Program-made: the position numbers and the translations under genes
From: Congregibacter variabilis
Lineage (GTDB): Bacteria > Pseudomonadota > Gammaproteobacteria > Pseudomonadales > Halieaceae
Assembly: GCF_045689235.1 (NCBI RefSeq)
Contig: NZ_CP136864.1
Location: 496,001 to 560,000, forward strand
DNA length: 64,000 nucleotides
Direction of reading: 5' to 3'
Notes under the pieces: generated by a model
The model's input: only the letters and a program-made list of their open reading frames with translations
What the model was told of the DNA's origin: nothing
The model's database searches: none
Part shown: positions 42,809 to 50,888 of the stretch, piece after piece
How the letters are laid out: each line of letters begins with the position of its first letter
Numbering within the stretch: position 1 is the first letter of the stretch

Positions 42809-44775
42809 CTCGAGTTCTTTCCTACGCGGCCTTTATCACTGGCATGGCATTAATTGTTCTGATGGCTCGATTAGTAGCTGTCGATGACCGGTTGACCCTG
42901 CTGGTCATGTTACTGATCGTCACGGCCTACGGCGTCGGCGCTGCAGAGCTCTGGCGTTATCAGCGGCATACCGAAGGCCTGGGGTTGGCCTTGAACAGCT
43001 TAGACTCAGACCCGTCATCGCCCGCCGATACTCCAAGCTTGGATGCATGGCTGTCCACTGTTCCCGAAACATTACGCCATGCTGTACACCAGCGTATTGT
43101 GGGTCACTTTCAGGGGCTACCTGCGCCGATCCTGACTCCGTATCTGGTAGGGCTGTTGGTCATGCTGGGCTTGATGGGTACCTTCGTAGGTATGGTCGCC
43201 ACACTTGGGGGCGCGGCTCTGGCACTCGAGGGTGGTACCGAGCTAACGGCGATTCGGCAAGGTTTGGCCGCACCGATTCAGGGACTGGGGATAGCCTTTG
43301 GCACCTCGGTCGCCGGTGTTGCGGCATCCGCCATGCTGGGATTGATTGCAACGCTCAGTCAGCGGGAGCGACTCCGAGTGTCCAAAGTGCTGGATCGTCA
43401 TCGGGATGAATTTTTTCGGGATCATTCGCTCAGCCATCAACGTACGCAAGCCTACAATGCGCTGCAGCAGCAGGCCAGAGCTTTACCTGATGCGGTAGCC
43501 AGTCTTGTGGCCTTGGGTCAGCAGTTGGGGCAGCTTGGAGAGCAGCTGGCCTCCTGGAGTGAGCGCTCGGGTGAGCAGCTTGTGACCCAGCAGCGCGAGT
43601 TTGAAACAGCGGTGCGTGGAGACTTTCAGGCGCTGACGGCGGCGCTTGCTAGCGAGGTCAAGGACAACCTGGCCAATACGGGCAAAGAGACCGCAGAGAC
43701 TTTGCAGCCATTTGTAGGGCAGCTGTTAGAGCAGGCTTCTGCGCAGCTTGCCAGCGAGGCTGCGGCGCGCAGAGAGGTAGACCAGGAGTTACACACGGCC
43801 TTGCATGCCCAGCAGGCCGAGGAGCTGGAAGCGCGCCGGGTTGCTGAGGCGCATTGGCAGAGCACAATGAGCGAACGCGCCGACACCTTTGTTGCAGAGC
43901 TGGGTAGTCAGCTCCAGACAATTGAGTCGCTGGAACGCCAGCGGCTCGATAGCAGTGGGGCGCAAATTACGCAGTTGCAGGAGTCGCTTGGCGAGCAGCT
44001 TCAAGCAATGACCAGCAGCCTTAATCAATCCGTTGCCACGATGGAGTCAGTTGGCCGACAGTCGATTGGCACCGGCAGTGATTTGATTAACACCCTCAAG
44101 GACAATGCCGATCGATCGCTTGAGCGCGATAAGTTGCTGATGGAGGAGCGATCGACCGTGCTGGAGCAGCAGTTGGTGCTTATTGCGAACCTGAAGGAGC
44201 GCGGCGAAGAACAGCAGGCCGCGCTAGAGACGATGACCTCTCAATTTAAGGAACACATCGAGCGGCAATCCAGCGCCACAGCCGATAACCTGGATCAGCT
44301 CATGGTGCAGAGCGCGCAGCAGTTGACCCAGGTGTCTGACAGTCTTTCGAAGAAGATGGCATCAACGATTGATAGCAACGAACAGCATTGGCAGCAGTTG
44401 TCGAGCAAGCTCGGTGTTGAGCTGGATCAGTTGCTGGCGCGCAACGGTGAAGCCCTGGACCTTCTGGCCGGGAATCTGGGTGAGCAATTGGGCGCGTCCG
44501 GGCAACAAATTGCCAGCACTGCAGTCGAATTAGCAGCGTTGAGTGGTGGCTTTGCCGATTCTGTGGCGGCCTTCAAAACAAGTAGCGAGGCAGTTAACAC
44601 ATCGCTGACGACTATCACCGAAGTGTTGATGGCTGCGGGGTCGCGCAGCGATCAGCAGATGGGATATTACGTAGATCAAGCGAGGGAGATAATTGACCAT
44701 AACCTGATTACGCAACAAACCATACTCGAACGGCTCGAATCGGTGACGGCAGCTTTGCAGGTTGAGGCAGCGTAA
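42805..44775 (+). CDS. MotA/TolQ/ExbB-like protein with long coiled tail (DUF802 type, ZorA-like)
   Basis: A 656-residue inner-membrane protein. Two helices lie near residues 6-26 and 30-49. Two more (about 108-133 and 155-185) carry proton-channel-family motifs: VMLGLMGTFVGMVATLGGA and LGIAFGTSVAGVAASAMLG. From about 190 to the end the protein is a Gln/Glu/Ser-rich helical tail with many repeats of the QLGQLGEQL and LGEQLQAMTSSL kind, probably a long cytoplasmic coiled coil; this is the DUF802-type region. Channel plus long tail is the architecture of ZorA. Overlaps the upstream gene by four bases. Confidence 0.75.
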   Translation: MTRVLSYAAFITGMALIVLMARLVAVDDRLTLLVMLLIVTAYGVGAAELWRYQRHTEGLGLALNSLDSDPSSPADTPSLDAWLSTVPETLRHAVHQRIVGHFQGLPAPILTPYLVGLLVMLGLMGTFVGMVATLGGAALALEGGTELTAIRQGLAAPIQGLGIAFGTSVAGVAASAMLGLIATLSQRERLRVSKVLDRHRDEFFRDHSLSHQRTQAYNALQQQARALPDAVASLVALGQQLGQLGEQLASWSERSGEQLVTQQREFETAVRGDFQALTAALASEVKDNLANTGKETAETLQPFVGQLLEQASAQLASEAAARREVDQELHTALHAQQAEELEARRVAEAHWQSTMSERADTFVAELGSQLQTIESLERQRLDSSGAQITQLQESLGEQLQAMTSSLNQSVATMESVGRQSIGTGSDLINTLKDNADRSLERDKLLMEERSTVLEQQLVLIANLKERGEEQQAALETMTSQFKEHIERQSSATADNLDQLMVQSAQQLTQVSDSLSKKMASTIDSNEQHWQQLSSKLGVELDQLLARNGEALDLLAGNLGEQLGASGQQIASTAVELAALSGGFADSVAAFKTSSEAVNTSLTTITEVLMAAGSRSDQQMGYYVDQAREIIDHNLITQQTILERLESVTAALQVEAA

Positions 44776-44777
44776 GC

Positions 44778-45428
44778 GTGAAAGAGTTTCTGGATGATGG
44801 TCTGAACGATGCGCCCCCCATTTGGGCAATCTTCGGTGATCTAATGACGGGCCTGGTCGGTGTGTTTGTGCTCATCCTGATCTGGACACTGGGCTTTCAA
44901 TTGGAGCTGGCAAAAGACCTTGAGCAGGCAGAGGCGGAGCGGGAGCGGGAGCAGGCGCGTCGCCAGTTACTCGAGCAAGCCCTGGCTGGGCCTTTGTCCA
45001 CTGGGCGAATCACAATTAGCGACGGTCGTATCGGAATTAGTGGCAGTGTGTTATTCGCTCTGAACTCTGACCGATTGCAAGATGAGGGTCGAGAACTCTT
45101 GGTCACACTGGCTGATCCCCTCGGCGTTTTTCTCGAAGAAAATGACCAATTATTGATGATCAGCGGATTCACCGATGACCTGCCGATTCAGTCAGGCAAC
45201 CTCAACTTTGCTGATAACTGGGAGTTGTCGGCTCAGCGCGCGTTGACCGTGACACGTGAGCTTGTCGCAGCGGGGCTGCCCGCCGATCGCGTATTCGCAG
45301 CGGCATTTGGCGACCAGCAGCCCGTTGCACCAAATCGTGATGAGTCAGGTCGCGCATTGAATAGACGCGTTGAAATGGCGCCCGTGCCCCGTACCATCCC
45401 CTCAAGCACACGTTCTCCCAATGGCTGA
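44778..45428 (+). CDS. MotB/OmpA-like protein, peptidoglycan-binding partner (ZorB-like)
   Basis: A 216-residue protein starting at GTG 44778, two bases after the preceding stop. A single N-terminal helix (about 16-40) includes IFGDLMTGLVGVFVLILIW; the Asp at residue 21, just before the helix core, is placed like the ion-binding Asp of MotB. A short coiled linker leads to an OmpA domain (about 85-205) with SGFTDDLPIQ, NWELSAQRALTV and the end motif NRRVEM. It should pair with the preceding channel protein as the stator's wall anchor. Its stop overlaps the next ATG. Confidence 0.82.
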   Translation: MKEFLDDGLNDAPPIWAIFGDLMTGLVGVFVLILIWTLGFQLELAKDLEQAEAEREREQARRQLLEQALAGPLSTGRITISDGRIGISGSVLFALNSDRLQDEGRELLVTLADPLGVFLEENDQLLMISGFTDDLPIQSGNLNFADNWELSAQRALTVTRELVAAGLPADRVFAAAFGDQQPVAPNRDESGRALNRRVEMAPVPRTIPSSTRSPNG

Positions 45429-45759
45429 CTCAGCAGAAAACGGGGCGTTGGCCCAGGGTTCTAAGAGGCCGGAGTCGTCGTTCGTCCCAACATTGGAAGC
45501 GCTGGACGCATTGAGGACACTCCTGGGCCAGCGGACTGAGCTAAAGGCGCTCGATGTAGTGCGCCAGCGCACCTGGAAACGCGATGTTGAGGCGCGAATA
45601 GAGCAAGCTATGGCTACTCTGCCTGAGGCAGCAGGACCGTTGAATTCTCAGGGGCTGGTTGTAAAAGCATTGCTCGCATTGGATCAGCGGGCACCCAATT
45701 ATTTGGAGTTTCTGGTCAGTTATCTCGACACCTTGCTCTGGTTGGAAGAGCAAGCCTGA
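45421..45759 (+). CDS. DUF2894-like protein, last gene of the cassette
   Basis: A 112-residue soluble protein whose ATG at 45421 overlaps the OmpA-like stop by eight bases. The C-terminal segment GPLNSQGLVVKALLALDQRA, then PNYLEFLVSYLDTLLWLE, matches my memory of DUF2894, which accompanies DUF3348, DUF802 and OmpA genes in Burkholderia and Xanthomonas. It is shorter than most members I recall. A longer in-frame start inside the preceding gene is less likely. Function unknown. Confidence 0.68.
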   Translation: MADSAENGALAQGSKRPESSFVPTLEALDALRTLLGQRTELKALDVVRQRTWKRDVEARIEQAMATLPEAAGPLNSQGLVVKALLALDQRAPNYLEFLVSYLDTLLWLEEQA

Positions 45760-45902
45760 TAGGGGGCGACAAGGCCCATCCTCACCGTGTAAGCGACATA
45801 AGCTTGGTTCAAGGTAGGTCGCACAAAACCCACATCAGCATGTCTCCACCCTAGTAAAACCCCCTATTGTTTAATCTGTTGATGTATGCTGCGGGTAAGT
45901 AG

Positions 45903-45910
45903 TAGGAGGT
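45903..45910 (+). promoter_or_regulatory. Ribosome-binding site that decides a TTG start
   Basis: TAGGAGGT lies eight bases before TTG 45919. The upstream in-frame ATG at 45886 has no such site, so translation of the HD-GYP gene probably starts at TTG. Confidence 0.7.
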
Positions 45911-45918
45911 GGCTTATT

Positions 45919-46986
45919 TTGACTGATCGTCACAACCACATTGGTAAGCAGTCCGTCAGTGGCCTTGAGAGAATCAATATCAAGGAACTTGTTGGTGAAA
46001 ATGAATTCGACTTCCGCCAGCTCATCACAAATATGTTGGACGAAGTTCACTTATGGAAAGTGGTTCGCGATGCCGCAGGCGAGATTCTCACCTGGCGGTT
46101 GGTGGATCTCAACCCAGCTGCACAACAGTCCTGGGGCAAAAAAGCTGAAGACGTCATCGGAAAAACAACCGAAGAAATTTTTTCGACTGACGCAAAAGAA
46201 CTTTTTGCGCCCATAGTAAAAAAGATATTCCAAGACAGGGCAGCTCATACGTGGCAGCACTACTTCGCAGATCTTGGGCAGCATCTTTTGATGACAAGTT
46301 ATCCGGTCGGCGAGTACTTTATTTCAACGGGCAAGGATATCAGCGAACTCATTAACGCACGGGAGGAGGCGGAGCGTGCGAGGGAGAGAGAGCAGCTGTC
46401 CGCGGCCTCGGTCGCCAACACTCTGGATCAGGTGATAAAAACACTCTCGAATGTGCTTGAGGCGCGTGATCCGTATACAGCCGACCACGATAAACGGGTA
46501 ACTAGAGTTGCCGTCATGATTGGTGAAAAACTAGAGCTAGAGGAGTTTCAGCTCCGAGGTCTTGGGGTGGCGTCTGCGCTTCATGACATAGGTAAAATAC
46601 AAATTCCCGCAGAGATTCTTTGTAAGCCGACTAAATTGACGGATGCCGAGTATCAAATGATAAGAGAGCACCCCACCATTGGTGCGGATTTTACTCGCAA
46701 CCTTGACTTCGATTGGCCGATCGCAGACATCATCGAACAACATCATGAGCGGTTCGACGGTAGCGGATACCCAAATCAGCTGTCGGGGCAGTCTATTCTT
46801 ATTGAGGCGCGCATAATCGGGGTCGCCGACACACTACAGGCCATGGCAACGCACCGGCCCTATCGTTCGGCGCTTGGTATTGATGCGGCGGTCAAAGAGA
46901 TTGCCGATGGGGCCGGCACCCGGTACGACCCCGAGGTGGCTACCGCTTGTCTTCAGCTCATTGAAAGCGGCGAGCTCGTGCTGTGA
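45919..46986 (+). CDS. PAS-HD-GYP protein, probable cyclic-di-GMP phosphodiesterase
   Basis: A 355-residue cytoplasmic protein. A PAS-like sensor (about 35-140, with WRLVDLNPAAQQSWGKKAED and a closing STGKDISEL) is joined by a helical linker to an HD-GYP domain (about 165-355). The HD-GYP set is complete: DPYTADHDKRV, the HD pair in ALHDIGKIQIP, REHPTIGADF, and HHERFDGSGYP. Such domains hydrolyse cyclic-di-GMP. It has no receiver domain, so its signal probably enters through PAS. It follows the motor cassette by 159 bases, perhaps as a separate unit. Confidence 0.92.
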   Translation: MTDRHNHIGKQSVSGLERINIKELVGENEFDFRQLITNMLDEVHLWKVVRDAAGEILTWRLVDLNPAAQQSWGKKAEDVIGKTTEEIFSTDAKELFAPIVKKIFQDRAAHTWQHYFADLGQHLLMTSYPVGEYFISTGKDISELINAREEAERAREREQLSAASVANTLDQVIKTLSNVLEARDPYTADHDKRVTRVAVMIGEKLELEEFQLRGLGVASALHDIGKIQIPAEILCKPTKLTDAEYQMIREHPTIGADFTRNLDFDWPIADIIEQHHERFDGSGYPNQLSGQSILIEARIIGVADTLQAMATHRPYRSALGIDAAVKEIADGAGTRYDPEVATACLQLIESGELVL

Positions 46987-47066
46987 AGTGACAACAAGAC
47001 GGTCTTTGGCTGTGTCGGATACGCGTCAACTCCCTTGCGCTGATGACATCGCTGAAGACCGACCGC

Positions 47067-47495
47067 TTAATCGCGAAGGATCGCCAATGCTGCGGCGGCG
47101 CTGTCGAGCTGGCTGTCGCCAACTGCCTGGGTAAGCCGCTGGCCTAGCTCGTTCATCGTGGAGAGGGTGTCTTCAAGGCGATCTCTTCCCGACGGGGTGA
47201 GTGTAACCAGGCTTACCCGCGCGTCTCTGTCGCTAGAGTCACGGGCAATCAAGCCGATTTTTTCCATGGGCTTTAACAGCCTTGTCACTCCTGATGCCGT
47301 TCTGCCAATCGCGGTTGCAAGGTCCACGCGACGCATGCGCAGGTCAGGGGAGCGGGCGAGCTGGTACAACACCATAAATTCTACGTAGCCAACGCCATGC
47401 ACAGCGCCCAGATTGTGATCTATTCGGGCGGAGATGCGTTCGCTGGCCAGCCACAGATCAACGAGAGTTTTGGCTCTGGGATTGAGTGTTTTCAT
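47067..47495 (-). CDS. MarR-family transcriptional regulator
   Basis: A 142-residue winged-helix regulator. The DNA-binding part shows LRMRRVDLATAIGRTASGVTRLLKPMEKIGLIARDSSDRDARVSLVTLTPSGR, where the recognition helix is TASGVTRLLKPME and the wing is DSSDRDARVS. A perfect palindrome lies 36 bases upstream of its start, as expected for autoregulation. No obvious efflux or catabolic target is adjacent; divergent arfB is the only neighbour in reach. Confidence 0.9.
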   Translation of the reverse strand: MKTLNPRAKTLVDLWLASERISARIDHNLGAVHGVGYVEFMVLYQLARSPDLRMRRVDLATAIGRTASGVTRLLKPMEKIGLIARDSSDRDARVSLVTLTPSGRDRLEDTLSTMNELGQRLTQAVGDSQLDSAAAALAILRD

Positions 47496-47530
47496 ATGAA
47501 CTCCTTACTAATAGATGCATACTACATGAT

Positions 47531-47554
47531 ATATACTTGATCTATCAAGTATAT
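47531..47554. promoter_or_regulatory. Candidate MarR operator (perfect inverted repeat)
   Basis: ATATACTTGAT (47531-47541) and ATCAAGTATAT (47544-47554) are exact inverted copies separated by CT. The site lies between the divergent marR-type gene and arfB. Length, symmetry and AT-richness fit MarR operators. It contains promoter-like TATA segments on both strands. Confidence 0.72.
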
Positions 47555-47631
47555 TGAAAGTAAATAACTGAGCACTTACTTATCTGCCAGGCCACCTGTG
47601 ACCGCGATCGCGAGCCGTGTATGCTTGCCCT

Positions 47632-48066
47632 GTGAGCGAATCCTCCAACAAAATCCCCGTGACGCCGGAGTTTGACCTGTATCTCGACGATGTGCAGATG
47701 GATGCCGTGCGCGCCAGTGGTGCAGGGGGTCAAAACGTCAACAAGGTCTCTACGGCAGTGCATTTACGCTTTGATCTGCACCGCGCAAGGCTTCCGGAGC
47801 GCGTTAGAGAGCGCCTGCTGAGTAGTCGCGACCGGAGGGTCACTGAGGATGGGGTGCTCGTGCTGAAGGCTCAGCGCCACAGGACCCAGGGTAAGAACCG
47901 TGAAGATGCCATAAATCGTCTGGTAGAGCTGCTCCGGGAGGCCAGCTTTGTGCCCAAGTCCCGAAGAGCAACCCGCCCTACGCGCGCATCCAAGGAGAGG
48001 CGCCTGAAAAGTAAAGATATAACTAGCAAAAACAAGAATTTGCGTAAGAAGCCTAGCGTAGAATAG
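47632..48066 (+). CDS. arfB: Alternative ribosome-rescue factor / peptidyl-tRNA hydrolase ArfB (YaeJ)
   Basis: ArfB rescues stalled ribosomes by entering the empty mRNA channel and hydrolysing peptidyl-tRNA. The 144-residue protein has the catalytic GGQ in RASGAGGQNVNKVSTAVHL, the release-factor-like core, and the basic C-terminal tail (RRATRPTRASKERRLKSKD) that senses the vacant channel. The start is uncertain: GTG 47632 fits the family N-terminus, and GTG 47617 is five codons upstream. Confidence 0.9.
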   Translation: MSESSNKIPVTPEFDLYLDDVQMDAVRASGAGGQNVNKVSTAVHLRFDLHRARLPERVRERLLSSRDRRVTEDGVLVLKAQRHRTQGKNREDAINRLVELLREASFVPKSRRATRPTRASKERRLKSKDITSKNKNLRKKPSVE

Positions 48067-48186
48067 CAGGTCGAACAGAAAGTTATAAACAGTAAAAACA
48101 GTCCCTTAGCCAAGAAACTCAATGTTGAATGGCGTGCAGCTGATGGGTAAAGTCGCGGCTCATTTTTCAGCCCATTAGGAATCAGC

Positions 48187-48612
48187 ATGCGTAAACCCCG
48201 CGAACTCGAGCGTCTTAACGCCAATCTTCCGGTGTTCATGAAGCTTTTCGACGGTAAGGTGTCGGAGTGTGATGCCAAGGAGGGTACCGCGACGCTCACC
48301 TTTACGGTGGACGAGAATTTCTGCCACTCGGGTGATGTGGTGCAAGGTGGCTTTGTCACCGCCATGCTCGATGCGGCGATGAGTCACGCGGTTTTCGCCT
48401 ATGACGATACCGTGGGCAATCTGTCATCTCTGGAGATCAGCACGCGTTACCTTGAGGCGACTCGCGCAGGAAGCCTCACTGCCGTGGGTCGAATTGTGCG
48501 GCTCTCCCACAAAACCGGATTTCTTGATGGTCAACTGTTCAATGCCGAGGGTACCCTGCTGGCCACAACGCAGAGTGTTGCCAAGATTTACCGTAAGCCT
48601 AAGGACCAATGA
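48187..48612 (+). CDS. PaaI-type hotdog-fold thioesterase
   Basis: A 141-residue single-hotdog protein. HSGDVVQGGFVTAMLDAAMS is the PaaI/YbgC-like active-site helix region, with an acidic residue at the expected catalytic place, and SSLEISTRYLEATRAGSLTA is the following strand pattern. These enzymes hydrolyse acyl- or aryl-CoA thioesters; the substrate cannot be assigned. It lies 37 bases before the SRAP gene in the same direction. Confidence 0.85.
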   Translation: MRKPRELERLNANLPVFMKLFDGKVSECDAKEGTATLTFTVDENFCHSGDVVQGGFVTAMLDAAMSHAVFAYDDTVGNLSSLEISTRYLEATRAGSLTAVGRIVRLSHKTGFLDGQLFNAEGTLLATTQSVAKIYRKPKDQ

Positions 48613-48649
48613 AGACCGTTTTCGCTTGGCGATAGGTTTTTAGTTACCC

Positions 48650-49354
48650 ATGTGCGGTCGTTTTAACATTATTAGCACTCCAGGCTTGCAGGTGCTGCTG
48701 GACGGTCTGGGTGCCGATCTGAAGCTTACTGCTCCCCACTACAACGTTGCACCTACCGAGTCTGTAATTTTATTGCGACATGATGCGGGGACTGCATGCA
48801 GTTCAGAGCAGGCACGTTGGTGGTTGACGCCCTCCTGGGCAAAGGAGCCCAGCCAAAAGTACGCAATGTTTAATGCGCGCAGCGAAGGTCTCAGTAAGAG
48901 CCCGGCATTTCGAAAGCCCTTTGCGAGTCAGCGGGGCATCGTGCCCATGTCATCTTTCATTGAGTGGCGAGGTAGCGCGGGAGACAAGCTGCCCTGGCTT
49001 ATCAGTAACGAAGCCGAGGCCCTGGCGGTCGCTGCGCTATGGGACCTTTGGTTTGATAAAAATGTCAGTGACAGTGAGCCGCTGCTTTCCTGCACTTTGG
49101 TGACTACTGCTGCGGCTGAAGCGTTTAAGCCCTGGCATTCACGTATGCCGGTGATGTTGGCCAGCGGCGATCGAGAGCGATGGCTGGATAATCAGGCCCC
49201 CATCGCTGTGGACGACCCGATTTTCAGGCCGCAGTTACGTGAATCACTGCACCTGGTGCCTGTCAGTCGCTCTGTCGGGAACTCCCGTAACAAAAGCCCC
49301 GACGGTTTGTTGCCCACGGGAGATAGAGTTGTACTTTCACCGGACGCTCGATAA
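48650..49354 (+). CDS. SRAP-domain protein (YedK/HMCES type)
   Basis: SRAP proteins covalently trap abasic sites in single-stranded DNA through the N-terminal cysteine. The 234-residue protein starts MCGRFNI, so Cys2 becomes the catalytic residue after Met removal. NVAPTESV, the WWLTPSWAKEP block, FNARSEGL, CIVPMSSFIEW-like (IVPMSSFIEWRG) and HSRMPVML contain the other conserved Asn, Glu and His. Cytoplasmic DNA-damage protein. A short hairpin overlaps its stop. Confidence 0.93.
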   Translation: MCGRFNIISTPGLQVLLDGLGADLKLTAPHYNVAPTESVILLRHDAGTACSSEQARWWLTPSWAKEPSQKYAMFNARSEGLSKSPAFRKPFASQRGIVPMSSFIEWRGSAGDKLPWLISNEAEALAVAALWDLWFDKNVSDSEPLLSCTLVTTAAAEAFKPWHSRMPVMLASGDRERWLDNQAPIAVDDPIFRPQLRESLHLVPVSRSVGNSRNKSPDGLLPTGDRVVLSPDAR

Positions 49355-49376
49355 CAGATACTTATCTGTTGTTTTA
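49353..49376. terminator. Weak terminator between convergent SRAP and serine-hydrolase genes
   Basis: AACAGAT pairs with ATCTGTT around ACTT, then GTTTTA. It begins within the SRAP stop codon and ends at the stop of the convergent gene. The stem is AT-rich, so termination may be partial. Confidence 0.45.
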
Positions 49377-50699
49377 GTCCATCAGTGCCTGATACGTGAG
49401 TACTCGAAACTTCTTGGCCAAGGGGGTTTGGTGAGGGACGCTCTGAACCATAAACAGCCCTACGATGTTGTCTTCGGGGTCCACCCAGAAATTGGTGCCT
49501 GCCGCGCCACCCCAGCCATAGGCGTTGTCGGCGCCCAGTTCGCCGCTTTTGCCCGCCGTGCTTTCGATGATGCCTACGCCCAGGCCAAAGCCATCCATAC
49601 CCCAAAGGCCAGAGGAGTCAGCGTCTCCAAGGTGATTTTTGCGCATGTGCTCGACGGTCTTTGGTGACAGAAGCTGAGCGCCATTTAAGCTGCCGCCATT
49701 GGCAAGCATCAGGGCAAAGCGTAGATAATCGGCTGTACTTGATACGAGTCCGCCTCCGCCGCTTTGAAACAGACTTCCATCCAGGTACGGCCGGGTGAGT
49801 TCAGGATCGGCAGGTACTAACTCCGTCTCGGCGGTAAACTGCCAGGGCGTGTTCCAGTCCATTACTGTGCCTTTGGGTGAATAGAGTGTTGCAAGGCGGG
49901 ACTGCTTTGCTTCTGGCACGACGAAAAAAGTATCCGTCATGCCCAGAGGTCCGAATATGCGCTCTTGAAGGAAGTCGCCAAAGGGTTGGCCGCTGAGTAC
50001 TTCAACGAGATAACCCTGTACATCCACCGATACACTGTAATGCCAGCGGGAACCGGGTTGAAAGAGCAGGGGCAGGGTGCCCAGGCGCTTGGAGAATTCG
50101 GTGAGATCTGGCGCCCGGAGCAAGTCAGCTTCGCGGTAAAGTTTGTCCACGGCCGTATTGCCAAATATTCCATAAGTCATGCCCGCCGTGTGACTCAGAA
50201 CGTCGCCAATACTCGGCTGCCGGTAAGGCGCCTTGTTTAGCACATCACCATTTTGGTCTTCTTGTGCAAGAACCAGCCCCTGCAACTCGGGTATATATTT
50301 ACTGACCGGGTCTTCGAGCAGAAAGTGGCCTTCTTCATAAAGCATCATCAGGGCGACGGCGGTTATGGGTTTACTCATAGAGTAAATACGAAACAGTGCG
50401 TCATCGGTCATGGGCTTGCCGGCCTCTCTATCTGCCATGCCCCAGGTTTCGTCAAATACAATAGTACCGTTGCGGGCGATTACGCCATGGGCGCCCACCA
50501 TGATCCCCTCACTTACGGCTTCTTCCATACGGTCGTTAATACGCGCAAGGCGTTCGCCGGAGAAGCCCTCCCGCGCTGGTGATGCACTTGGAATCGCCAT
50601 AGGCTGGGGGCTGCCATCTGCGATAACGACTTGCGCGACGAGCAGGCAAGCACTGATCAGGCACGCGAAGAGCGCGCTCACAAGAGATTTTTGTTGCAT
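49374..50699 (-). CDS. Exported class C beta-lactamase-like serine hydrolase
   Basis: A 441-residue protein with an N-terminal hydrophobic signal (MQQKSLVSALFACLISACLL). The start ATG 50699 has GGAG upstream; a longer in-frame ATG lacks a signal. The penicillin-binding fold is shown by the SxxK motif S107-MSK110 in FRIYSMSKPITAVAL and the tyrosine motif YSVSVDVQGY. A third KTG-like motif is not clear (FWVDPEDNIVG in its place). Such proteins include esterases and peptidases; resistance is not implied. Confidence 0.85.
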   Translation of the reverse strand: MQQKSLVSALFACLISACLLVAQVVIADGSPQPMAIPSASPAREGFSGERLARINDRMEEAVSEGIMVGAHGVIARNGTIVFDETWGMADREAGKPMTDDALFRIYSMSKPITAVALMMLYEEGHFLLEDPVSKYIPELQGLVLAQEDQNGDVLNKAPYRQPSIGDVLSHTAGMTYGIFGNTAVDKLYREADLLRAPDLTEFSKRLGTLPLLFQPGSRWHYSVSVDVQGYLVEVLSGQPFGDFLQERIFGPLGMTDTFFVVPEAKQSRLATLYSPKGTVMDWNTPWQFTAETELVPADPELTRPYLDGSLFQSGGGGLVSSTADYLRFALMLANGGSLNGAQLLSPKTVEHMRKNHLGDADSSGLWGMDGFGLGVGIIESTAGKSGELGADNAYGWGGAAGTNFWVDPEDNIVGLFMVQSVPHQTPLAKKFRVLTYQALMD

Positions 50700-50888
50700 T
50701 GTTATCGTTCTCCAAAGAACAGCTAGTGGGCGGCGTATTGCATGAGCGCGCCAGCGGGACGTCGCTCGCAAAGGCACGATAGGCAATTGAGACCAGGCGC
50801 ACAAGCGCGGGATGTCAAGCTGCATGTTTGCGACAGCTCTGCGTTATGCTCCGACTCCCGCGACGGTATATGGGATTGGATCATTATT

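Noticed and set aside
42038..45759. Calling the cassette a complete Zorya defence system
   Set aside because: No ZorC, ZorD or ZorE-like gene is present; only the membrane-motor half resembles ZorA/ZorB, so the name would overstate the evidence.
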